From Ochromonadaceae sp. CCMP2298 (taxonomy: Eukaryota; Sar; Synurophyceae; Ochromonadales; Ochromonadaceae): a stretch of 11,086 nt of DNA. The notes beneath the pieces were generated by a model. It saw only the letters and a list, made by a program, of their open reading frames with translations. It was not told where the DNA came from and did no database searches. Numbering within the stretch: position 1 is the stretch's first letter; each line of letters begins with the position of its first letter. Below are positions 1 to 7,739 of the stretch, piece by piece. The position numbers were made by a program, and so were the translations under genes. Location of the stretch: contig MU634622.1 in the NCBI GenBank assembly GCA_026770595.1, forward strand, positions 1-11,086, written 5' to 3'.

Positions 1-95
1 GAGGAAAGAGGAAAGAGGAAAGAGGAAAGAGGAAAGAGGAAAGAGGAAAGAGGAAAGAGGAAAGAGGAAAGAGGAAAGAGGAAAGAGGAAAGAGG
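1..95. repeat. Perfect 7-bp tandem repeat (GAGGAAA, 13.6 copies)
   Basis: Thirteen uninterrupted copies of GAGGAAA followed by GAGG run from the left edge, so the array may be longer outside the window. On the strand of the NTT gene it is all pyrimidine (TTTCCTC), which could serve as a long polypyrimidine tract in the intron. The unit does not resemble a known telomere repeat. Confidence 0.97.
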
Positions 96-277
96 GGTGG
101 TGTTAGAAATCATGCAGGTGAGGGTGTGTGGGGGGTAGCTTTATCAAGTCTTTCGGTCCAAGGGTCTTAGATATTTAGCGTCCTCGTTTCTTAGATACTT
201 AGGTTCCCAGATTCCCAGGGACTTAGGTCCTCGTGCAGCCTGTAGGTTCTCATGTTTCCATGTTCCCAGGTACTTAC
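1..277 (-). other. NTT intron 3 (partial, runs off left edge)
   Basis: After exon 3, the minus strand reads GTAAGTACC, a near-perfect donor overlapping an in-frame TAA. Family proteins continue past this point with about 50-100 more residues, so an intron is more likely than a real stop. The rest of the window to the left edge shows no coding match. It holds a perfect heptamer satellite and loose CTTAG/TTCCCAG-type repeats. Confidence 0.65.
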
Positions 278-2041
278 TTGACGAGGTCAGCCATGCTGGA
301 GGCGAAGGCGTTGGTGATGAGAGAACCCGCCGCCTTAGAGCCGCGCTGTCCGAATGTGTCGATCCACGACTTGCACTTAAACTTGATGTTGTTGCCAGTC
401 ATCTGGGGGGGGGTGCAGGGTATAGGGTATGCGGGGGACAGGGTGAGTACAGGATTTAAGGTACAGAGTACAGGGGAAGGGGACATAGCAAATATCGTAG
501 CGTGCAACGTTAAGCGTGCAGGGTACAGAGCGTAGGGTATAGGGTGCAGGGTAAGTACAGGATATAAAGTATATGGCATAGGGTACAGCGTCTATGGTTC
601 AGCATACAGCGTGCAGTGTTAAGGGTAGGGTAGAGAACTCGAAAAAGGTAAGACCCTTACCTGGTACAGGATCTCCTTCGTGGGGTTCAACAGCGCATAA
701 CTCATCCCCTTGATAACCATCATCACCACAAACACCACCCAGATATTAGGTAATAGCCACACACCCAGGGTGCAAGCAAGCATCAATGAGGGAAAGGCCA
801 CCAGGGTGGCAGTAAGGCCGAAGCGCTGGATCACCGCGCCAGTGCCGAACAAAGAGAAGAGGAAGCTGATCGAGTTGGTGGTCTGCCCGAAGTATCCCAT
901 AAAGGAAGCAAAGGCTCTGAGTGCCAATTGGGGGTCGTCTGGGTAGAGTAGCGCGTATCTCTCCTTCGCTAGTACTTTCATCATATAGTCGATCACAGTC
1001 ACCTGCACCATGTATAGACTCGACACGGCGAAGATGCCCTTCACGTAGTCGTGCTCCCAGAATAGATAAAACCCCTCCATAACGCCCTCAGACTTCTTGG
1101 GCTTGTCAGTCTTTTCAACCTCAGCGGGTTCCTCCGGCGGCCCAAAGCGCTGGATGTAGAAGTACATAGCGGAGACCATGAGGAACATCACCACGGAGCC
1201 CAGCATATACAGCGGTGTGATGCCTATAGTCTCCGCGTGCGTTGCCAGGGTAGGTCCCAGGATGGAGCCGATCTGAGCACCGGCCACGATAAGGCCGAAG
1301 TTTTTCTTCGCGAATGTAACGTCTACTGAGGAGTTAACTAGCGCCCAGAAGCACTGCACCACCATGGAGCCGAATGACTCGATCGTGACGTAGGAGAGCC
1401 AGCCCAGAAAGCGGGTGGGGTGGGCAGCCTCGTTGGCGAGGCCGATTGTGGGGTGCATGAGCAGCAGCCCCATCAGCGCGAAGAGCACTCCGTACACGCC
1501 ACCCATCATATAGAACACATGGTGCTTGGGGTACATATCCAGCATCTTGTTGTACACGATGACGAGCGCGAAGACCACGAAGAGCGAGGCGATCTTGGCT
1601 TGCGGGATGTACTCCACCTAAGTGAGTGAGAGGGAGGTAGAACACAATTTTTGGACAAGATACGCAGTTAGAAAGAGATAGAACACAAATGAACAGGCAA
1701 GGTGAAAGCTGAAATCGTTTGGATCACTTCAAGTGAGGGAATGGGGCGCGCACCCCGTTGATGGCGCTCATGATCGGGTCCTTGAGGCTCCGCAGCAGCC
1801 AGTATCCCCCCACGATGAAGAAAAGTGTCGTGGACAGCCACACCACCCGCATCAAGTCTTCTCCCTCCAGATCTCCAGTTATCCGACGGGTCATCTTGTC
1901 GATAAACGCGGAGGCTCTGCTGGCGGGCGTCTGCGTGCCCATCTTTTGCCAGGGCGCCTCGGCGAGATACTCCTTGCCATCCGCCGTTTTCTCGGCGCTC
2001 TCGCCTGCCCTGATCACGGGGCTGCTCTTCGCCTTCTCCAT
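278..2041 (-). CDS. NTT: ATP/ADP (nucleotide) transporter, NTT/TLC family, 3' end beyond left edge
   Basis: Visible exons are 2041-1754, 1617-661 and 402-278 (96, 319 and 41.7 codons), joined in frame by GT-AG introns. The start is the ATG at 2041 in a GGACCATGG context; the frame is open upstream to about 2137 but has no earlier ATG. The first donor is placed at GGG/GTGCGC because the junction then reads [14 protein letters not shown], as in algal homologues. The protein has about 60 hydrophilic residues, then RSLKDP (85-90), at least ten hydrophobic helices, TIESFGS (174-180), a charged loop (256-275), NPTKEILYQ (407-415) and [12 protein letters not shown] (422-433). This family exchanges ATP for ADP or carries other nucleotides across plastid, endosymbiont or parasite membranes. 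No N-terminal signal peptide is visible, so a plastid envelope site is not supported. The last exon may be spliced at AA/GTAAGT (278/277); the final one or two helices are missing from the window. Confidence 0.92.
403..660 (-). other. NTT intron 2, built of a degenerate heptad repeat
   Basis: The donor is CAG/GTAAGG (661/660) and the acceptor CCCCCCAG/ATGACT (403/402), both phase 0. The 258-bp intron is almost wholly made of imperfect units on the plus strand such as GGGTACA, GGGTATA, GGGTGCA and AGTACAGG. The array is too decayed to give an exact copy number. Confidence 0.85.
1618..1753 (-). other. NTT intron 1
   Basis: The donor is GGG/GTGCGC (1754/1753) and the acceptor CACTTAG/GTGGAG (1618/1617), phase 0, 136 bp. 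Without splicing, the frame runs only 9 more codons (VRAPFPHLK) to a TGA, so retention would give a truncated protein of about 105 residues with a single membrane helix. The donor departs from GTAAGT, but it is the only one nearby that keeps the frame and the family alignment. Confidence 0.75.
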
Positions 2042-2584
2042 GGTCCGCCCAACACTGCCGCTCGTTTGTGAACGAAGCTGCTGAACCTGGTCGGTTTCTA
2101 AGGTGAGATTTGCAATCCTCGGCAATCCAGCAGGCAATCCAAAAGAGTGCTGGTTGTCTGTTCATTTTTGATGGGGAGAGGGCTGAATAAATCCGGCGGA
2201 TTCCGGTTTTGCTGTCAAACGAGGCGATTTCAGGTTTTGCCATGTCAAAAATTTGGTCGTGCAAGTTTTGCCTATTTACACCCTTTTGGCGTCTTTTGTG
2301 TTTGCAAGTACAATACTCGGGACAAAAGGGGCAAAACTTGGACAGAGATTTTTGCCCATTTACACTCATCAGTGAGGCAAGAGGGGCAAAACTTGCACGA
2401 CCAAATTTTTGACATGCGTTACGCCTCGTTTGCCCGGCCGAGTTTTGGGGTCTCCCTCTGGCTCTGTCTCTCTCTCATCAAGCTCCTCTCTGCTCCTAAA
2501 TCCTGAATCCTGAATCCTGCGACCCAAGCTGTGCCTTCACCCCCAGAATAAAGACGACCGCTGTCGAATTTTGCTGCTCCGAAA
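2042..2584. promoter_or_regulatory. Divergent intergenic region shared by NTT and COX6A
   Basis: 543 bp separate the two start codons, so both promoters and both 5' leaders must lie here unless further upstream exons exist. The NTT side (2042-2137) is open in frame without an ATG and is probably leader. The COX6A side has a CT-rich tract (about 2451-2490) and a short ATCCTGA repeat (2500-2520) just before the start. No clear TATA box was seen at a fitting distance from either start. The middle is occupied by the fold-back element. Confidence 0.7.
2216..2432. repeat. Fold-back (MITE-like) element with perfect 32-bp inverted repeat
   Basis: Bases 2241-2272 (starting CATGTCAAAAATTTGGTCG) are the exact reverse complement of 2385-2416. 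Outside these arms, CAAACGAGGCG (2216-2226) is matched inverted at 2422-2432, with unequal spacing to the inner arms. Inside, CAAGTTTTGCC recurs inverted at 2330-2340, CCCTTTTG (2281-2288) pairs with 2323-2330, and a 16-base module ending in ATTTACAC occurs at 2266-2281 and 2350-2365 with one mismatch. There is no coding potential and no convincing target-site duplication at the outer ends. It could be a small non-autonomous transposon or a composite regulatory palindrome. Confidence 0.85.
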
Positions 2585-3090
2585 ATGTTCTCAAACTTCT
2601 CCCGCAGCGTGGGCCGCCTTGGCGGCGCCACCAAGAGCATGATGAGCAGGCGCATGATGAGCGGCGGACACAGCGAGGAGGAGGCTGCCGCGGAGGTTGG
2701 TCGTTGGTACAAGATGACCATCGGTGAGAAAGGCATAGCCGGTCATAAATTTACCTCTCTCATTTATCGCACTGCCTCGAAATTATTGATCGCGAGCGCG
2801 GAGTAAACTTCCGCGACGAGCCGCATCCTCTTCTTCTGCCCATGTTGGCTCACCTGTCTTCTCTCTCCGTCCGTCTATCTGCAGTGATGGTGGGTCTTTC
2901 CTGTGGGCTTGTTGTGTACAACATTGTTGCGCACGACCACGAGCATGTCCGTACCGGCCTGCCTTACCAGAGGTTTCGCTCCAAGCCCTACCCCTGGAGC
3001 TGCCCTGACTGCAACCTCTTCGACGGCGCATGCTGGAAGGAGTGCCGCGACGCGGTGAAGGAGAAGGAGGCCGGGGCAAAGAAGCACTAA
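2585..3090 (+). CDS. COX6A: Cytochrome c oxidase subunit VIa, mitochondrial
   Basis: Exons 2585-2723 and 2885-3090 join in phase 1 (ATCG/GTGAGA to CTGCAG/TGATGG), giving 114 residues. The first 28 or so residues (MFSNFSRSVGRLGG...SRRMMS) are basic, rich in serine and methionine and without acids, as in a mitochondrial presequence. One membrane helix spans about 44-62. The family core follows: HDHEH (63-67), LPYQRF (72-77), then RSKPYPW (78-84) and LFDG (91-94), matching the HxEH...R.KPFPW...LF pattern of COX6A. The subunit sits at the periphery of complex IV, with its C-terminus facing the intermembrane space, and modulates activity. The tail has four cysteines (86, 89, 96, 100), which animal COX6A lacks. 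An AATAAA lies 79 bp after the stop. Confidence 0.9.
2724..2884 (+). other. COX6A intron
   Basis: 161 bp, donor GTGAGA and acceptor CTATCTGCAG with a CT-rich tract before it. Splicing restores WYKMTI/VMVGLS across the membrane helix; unspliced sequence reaches an in-frame TAA at 2804-2806. Confidence 0.9.
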
Positions 3091-3168
3091 ATTGGAGCAC
3101 ATGCATGTTTTGGCTGTCCTATAGATGGGATAGGATGACTATAGTAACAGCGCTGTGTTGGCTGTAAT

Positions 3169-3174
3169 AATAAA
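3169..3174 (+). terminator. Probable poly(A) signal AATAAA of COX6A
   Basis: A canonical AATAAA lies 79 bp after the COX6A stop, embedded in GTAATAATAAATGA, and TG-rich sequence follows. Use of this signal is inferred; the cleavage site is not visible from sequence. Confidence 0.6.
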
Positions 3175-3343
3175 TGATTTCGATGTTGGGTCTTTCAATG
3201 TAGGAATGGGAACGTGAAAGGGCTGTTGCAGCCGCCCTGTGTGTGACACTGAAAAGAACCTATTATTCGTTCACTACTGGCAAGAGTAGGTTGCTCCTAC
3301 TTAACTTATCAATGCGAGGACACTAAGTTACCAATAAGAGCTC

Positions 3344-3358
3344 GGGGGGGGGGGGGGG
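3344..3358. repeat. Poly-G homopolymer, 15 bases
   Basis: Fifteen consecutive Gs in non-coding DNA. The exact length is likely to vary between reads and individuals, and assembly error is possible here. Confidence 0.9.
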
Positions 3359-3629
3359 AAATCGCTGTTTTTTGCCGATTTTTGGTCCGATTTTTGGGCA
3401 GCTATTTTGGGCCAAAGGATCCAAAGATGTGTTGGGAGGGCATCTTCTTGAACTGTGAATTGTGTGTGAAGATCAAAGTGGATTGCCATTGCGTGACTTA
3501 TCAGATTTGTGTTGCTGCATCTGAGCATTCCAAGTGACGCTCTCGAGGAGCGTTGTCTCTTTTCGAGCGCTTTCGAAGGAAGAGCCGCGCACTAGCTCTC
3601 GCCGGGAGGCTCATTAATTTCTTCCAGCC

Positions 3630-6600
3630 ATGTCGATCTTCAGCATGATCCGCAAAACGATCACCATGAGCGGCAAGGCGGAGAGCTTGTTTCACGCTAA
3701 AGCAGAGTCGAGTGATGGGGATTCCGTAGCAATGGACACTTTCGGAGAGGGTGGTGCAGAGTAAGTCCGAGACTGGTCGATTCTTCCTATCTCCTTCGCT
3801 TATTTTCTTTCCGCGGATTGTTTTTCACTCTTTAGGACCGTCGAATTGGATACTGAAGTAGGCGCAGGTAAAGGATGGCCATCGTTGGTATCCGTCATCT
3901 ACTACCACAAGCTGCAGGTAAGAGGACCAGTAAGGAGCGTCGAGCAACACCACAGCTCACAGTTTCTTTGTCTCCCCTATCCCTCCTCTCCTTTCTTGTC
4001 CCTCCTATTCATCCTCTCCTTAGGGCCTGCTCTGTGTCGGTACTGAGAGTGGGGCTGTGTTCGTGTACGGGGATGGCTTCCAAACCATGCGCTGCTTCTC
4101 GGACGAGATCGTTGAGCGACCAGTGTCCCACATTGTCGGCCTGGACCCATCCTCCATCCTCGTCGTATTCAACGACAACACAGTGGTGGTGCTGGAGCTC
4201 GCAGCGCTCGAGACCGCCTCAATCCTCCCGCCCGAGTGGATAGACAGCAGTATCATCATCACCACCGTCCACGTAGACGAGCCCTCAGAGAAGAACTACG
4301 TGTACCTGGGAACTTCCGAGGGGGCCCTAGAAGTGCTGGACGTAACGGACGGCGAGATACGCATAGTCGACTTCCACACCCCCTGGAAGACCATGGGCAT
4401 CTCTAAGGCCATGTCGGTATCAGACATCAAGATGTGCCCTACTAACGACAAGTATCTGGCAGTCTCGTTTGATGGGTTCTTAAGTGTTGCGGGTGCCATA
4501 GTCATACTGGACCTGAGCAAGCAGAAGCCGCACAAGGTGTTCGAAACCACAGCCATCAACTGCTTAACCTGGACGCACAACGGAGATACCCTGTTTGCTG
4601 GCACGAAGACAGGAGCACTGCTGTCCGTGGGGGTGGACAAGACACACCCCAGCTCACCGTGGAACGTAGCACTGGAGAACGACGATGAGGATGGGAACGA
4701 GGAAGTGAAGATTGGGATCAAGAAGCTGGTCTGGTTCGCGCCCCAGCCTCCGTCGCAGCAGGGGTGTCTGTTCGCGCTGCTGAGTGAGTGGGACTGTGGA
4801 CTGTGGATGCTGTTTTTTTTAGCTCGTTCCTGCGTTCACTCGCACATTTTTCCACTCTTCCACTTACCCAATCGTCCTCTTCTTTCACACCCTCTTAACA
4901 CCCCATCTCCTATCCCCCACCCCAAATCCCCCTTCCTCCAGCCTCCACCGGTACCGATAACGACAACCTGAAAAGCGTCATTGTCGGCCTCTCCCCCGCA
5001 GGAGGACGTGGTGACCTAGACCTTGTGTTCTCCCTGCCCCCCGTAGCCCTAGAAAAGGTCATAAACTTCACACTTGTTCCGACTTACAACAAAGCGGACA
5101 GCCAGCACCTGGGGGCCATGACGCAGCGCGAGGACGACCCGTCGACTGACGATGAGCCGGATGAGGAGGCGTTGGTGTCCATCACTCCCGCGGTGCTGTT
5201 GCTGACCCAGGGGGAAGAGAGCAATCGCTATCTGAAGATCGTCCGCTGCCCGGCTGTGTCCGTAACCAACTGGATACTGGAGGTGGGAGGGCTGGTAGAG
5301 CCGACGTTGGCAGTGGAGGTGCTGCCTGCGCCTAAGAAAGCTACGGTAAGAGAGACAGGAATCAGGGGATTATGATACCTATCATGATACCTATCCAGCG
5401 ACTATCTAATCTGTGGCAATGACCCTTTCCTAACTAATCGCATCATCCCTACCATCCCCACTATCTCCACTATTCTCACATCCCCACTCCACTATCACCA
5501 TCCACAAACCTCTCTTTAGTGTTTTGGAGGGTTCGTTTCAGAGAACAGTGCCCTGTCTCTCTCCCGCGTGCTTATCGGTAGCATCCCCGCAGGCGACGGG
5601 ATCATCCCCCCCTTACCTGACCAGTTGCAGGGGGTGGGGGCAACTAGTGCAGCAAAGGATTGGAAGTGGGTATTGGCTGCGGGGGAGCACCAGGGGCACA
5701 CGGGACTGAGGAGCTGTGACAGACAGCAGGATCTGGTAGTGAAGGGGTACGAAGACGGCTGTGTGGTGGTGTGGGGGGTGTCGATGTCGACGGAGGATGC
5801 GGGGAATGGCAGTATATGGCTGCCCCTGACCTCTCTACAGTGCGGTAGTGAGGCGGTCACTGCCTCCACGCAAAGCGAAGCCGCCGGGCTGATGGCTGCA
5901 GGTGATGTGGGCGGTGTGCTGGTGGTTTGGGAGGTGTGTGAGGATGGGGGCGTGGGATCGACTGAGGTTCTAAGGCAGGTGCATGCACAGGCAACTGCGG
6001 CTGCGGAGGTGCAGGCACGGGAGGAGGCGGAGGCGGCCACGGCGGCGGGCGTGGGGGCGGCCGGCGTGGGTGTGGATAAGGCTAGGGAGGAGGAGCTAGA
6101 GGCAGAGGCGCAGATGCGGGATGAGGAGGCTGCTGCAGCTGGGTTATTCGGTGAGACAGAGCACCATAGGATGATTCGTATGGGCAGCAATCACGCCTCT
6201 GAGTACTCTATGTACAGTACGTACCGGTTCAACAGCTGCAGAGAGATACTGCGCACACGCCTGGGGTGTGGCATCACATCGCTACTTCTGCTGGCAGAAT
6301 TTAGGTACATATTTGTAGGCACGGAGGAGGGAGACGTGCGTGTGTGCTGCGACTTCGCATCAGGTCTGTTCAGCCAGGTGGAGGGACTGCGCAAGGCGAG
6401 TGCAGGCGCGGTGGGGACGGTAGGCGCGGTGCTGGGGTTGACCTATGGTAATTTCCTGTTGTCGGAGGGACACCTAGTGGCAGCCGTATATGCCGCCTAT
6501 AGTGACGGTACAGTGACCGTAATAGATCTGGCCAGTCTGGCAGTGGTCGCTTATGGGATGGGCTCGAATGAAGATGAGGAGGATCAGACAGGGCAATTGG

Positions 6601-7739
6601 ATATGGCAATCACTAACGGCTCATATGATAGACTGATGCCCCCCACCCTACGTGCTGTAGCGCTAGCCCAGGCAGAGGCAGTACACAGTGAGCACTCACA
6701 TTCAGAGCACTCCGCATCAGCACTAGCCTTCAGCTCACCGGACAAGCGGAAAAAAAAGACATTTTTCAAGTTCGGGGCGGCAGAGGAGGAGGAGGAAGAG
6801 GCACCCCCCCCCGGACCAAGGGGGAAAGTCATCCCTGCCAGGTACGAGCCCAGATTTCTCAGCCTCGTAAGGGGGCAGCTCATTGCTGTCTACGACCTAC
6901 ACAAGTTTACCCGCACGCACACCAAGACCTGTCTGCCTGGACACTCCCCCACGCACGCAATGCATACGAAGGTCATTTCCCAAAAATCCATAGTGACGAG
7001 TAGGTTTCTGACCTTCGCGGGAGACGAGGACGTCGACGAGGAGGAGGAGGTGAGGAGCATCTGTTGCGCAGCCTCGGTGACAGTGGAGGGGATGGTGGTG
7101 CTCACCAGTGTGCAGAAACGGGCGCCGATTGGCCACGCGCACCTGCTGGAGGGCGTCTTCTCGAGCGAGGAGGGGGAGCTTGCGCGCGGGGCTATCCTGC
7201 CCAACGGCAACTGCTACCTTGCACCATCTGACAGCTCCATGGTGTACTCTGCCTGCTTCTCTATCCGTGACTCGACTCTGCGCCTCGCGCCCCGTCTGCC
7301 CGACCGCACACTGCCCGAGGCCAACCCCCCTCACGCGAGTTTGCAGTTCAAGCACGGCAGGGAGAGCATCCTGCGCGCACAGAGGGCAGCCAATAGACGC
7401 CGCCGCTCGACCGTGATGAAGATAATGTCGCCCTTTGAGCTCTCAAAGGTGTTCGCAAAGACGAGAGAGCAGCGGCAGAAGGAGGATCTATTCGGTAAGG
7501 AGAAGGCCCCCAGTGCCGAAAACAGCCCCAAAAAGGCCGCCCCCCAGCCCAACAAGGCCCAGGCGGCGCTGGGGGGGCTGCAGGATACGAAGCAGGCACT
7601 GGAGGACCGAGGGGAGCGCATCGCGAGAGCGGCGTTGAAGGCGGATGATATAAAGGACGGGGCGAAGGACTTCAAGGAGACGGTGGCTAGGCAGAAGGCT
7701 GCTCTGGAGAAGAAAAACGCCCGATGGGGACTTTTCTAG
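3630..7739 (+). CDS. STXBP5: Tomosyn-type (STXBP5/Lgl family) WD40 protein with C-terminal R-SNARE
   Basis: Five exons (3630-3760, 3836-3917, 4024-4783, 4942-5345, 5520-7739) give 1198 residues, close to the usual tomosyn length. The N-terminal part carries the Lgl/tomosyn start of the first propeller: GWPSLVSVIYYHKLQ, then GLLCVGTESGAVFVYGDG. Further blade-like stretches include YVYLGTSEGALEVLDV, TLFAGTKTGALLSVGV, GYEDGCVVVWG, AAGDVGGVLVVWEV and AAYSDGTVTVIDL. Residues about 612-667 are an Ala/Glu-rich insert, and acidic runs follow near 880 and 970. The last 59 residues (1140-1198) form an R-SNARE-like heptad region around ALEDRGERI, with Arg1156 at the expected zero layer, and end in RWGLF. 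Tomosyns bind syntaxin/SNAP-25-type Q-SNAREs through this tail and restrain vesicle fusion. The SNARE tail argues against plain Lgl. Blade number was not determined. Confidence 0.85.
3761..3835 (+). other. Tomosyn intron 1
   Basis: 75 bp, phase 2, donor GA/GTAAGT and acceptor CACTCTTTAG/GA with a strong pyrimidine tract. The split codon becomes GAG (Glu44). Confidence 0.85.
3918..4023 (+). other. Tomosyn intron 2
   Basis: 106 bp, phase 0, donor CAG/GTAAGA and acceptor CTCTCCTTAG/GG. The second half is nearly all pyrimidine. A possible earlier donor (GCAG/GTAAAG, near 3869) was not used because reading through it gives the conserved GWPSLVSVIYY segment. Confidence 0.85.
4784..4941 (+). other. 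Tomosyn intron 3
   Basis: 158 bp, phase 1, donor CTGA/GTGAGT and acceptor TTCCTCCAG/CC, with a T8 run and C/T-rich sequence. The frame happens to stay open almost to the end (a stop in the same frame overlaps the next exon), but the intron translation is low-complexity and unlike the family. Splicing restores FALL-T-STGTDNDN. Confidence 0.85.
5346..5519 (+). other. Tomosyn intron 4 with 12-bp tandem duplication
   Basis: 174 bp, phase 0, donor ACG/GTAAGA and acceptor CTCTCTTTAG/TG. ATGATACCTATC is repeated exactly at 5372-5383 and 5384-5395. Loose CCCCACTATCTCC-like units follow. An in-frame TGA (5373-5375) lies inside if it is not spliced. Confidence 0.85.

Larger units (their letters stand above)
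3091..3629. other. Spacer between COX6A and tomosyn: 3' UTR, poly-G tract, putative promoter
   Basis: No gene is seen in these 539 bp. The first 80-100 bp are the likely COX6A 3' UTR with its poly(A) signal. A run of 15 Gs stands at 3344-3358, followed by CCGATTTTTGG twice in tandem (3375-3385, 3387-3397, period 12). TAACTTA (3302-3308) and TAAGTTA (3324-3330) can pair. The last 130 bp, including TTCGAGCGCTTTCGAA (3562-3577), should contain the tomosyn promoter and leader, but no definite box can be named. Confidence 0.6.

Noticed and set aside
1-95. CRISPR-like array
   Set aside because: The unit is 7 bp, head to tail, with no spacers, in a eukaryotic intron.
1-660. Telomere-like or subtelomeric repeats
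   Set aside because: Neither GAGGAAA nor the GGGTATA-like units match a known telomere repeat such as TTTAGGG or TTAGGG, and coding exons of NTT lie between them.
1724-1753. Reading NTT exon 1 on to the TGA at 1724-1726 as the true end of a small protein
   Set aside because: The next 319 codons continue the same transporter fold in frame, and GGG/GTGCGC gives a junction matching homologues.
1754-2041. ASAF tetrapeptide (residues 43-46) in the NTT N-terminus, recalling the plastid-targeting motif of diatoms
   Set aside because: The motif works just after a cleaved signal peptide, and no hydrophobic signal precedes it here. A four-residue match is weak.
3540-3600. Possible tRNA or structured RNA around TTCGAGCGCTTTCGAA
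   Set aside because: No B-box, acceptor stem or cloverleaf can be drawn; the self-complementary stretch is short.
5516-6190. Minus-strand open frame of 224 codons opposite tomosyn exon 5
   Set aside because: Its Ala/Ser/Thr/Pro-rich translation is the complement of the Ala/Glu-rich repeat on the plus strand; no domain is visible.
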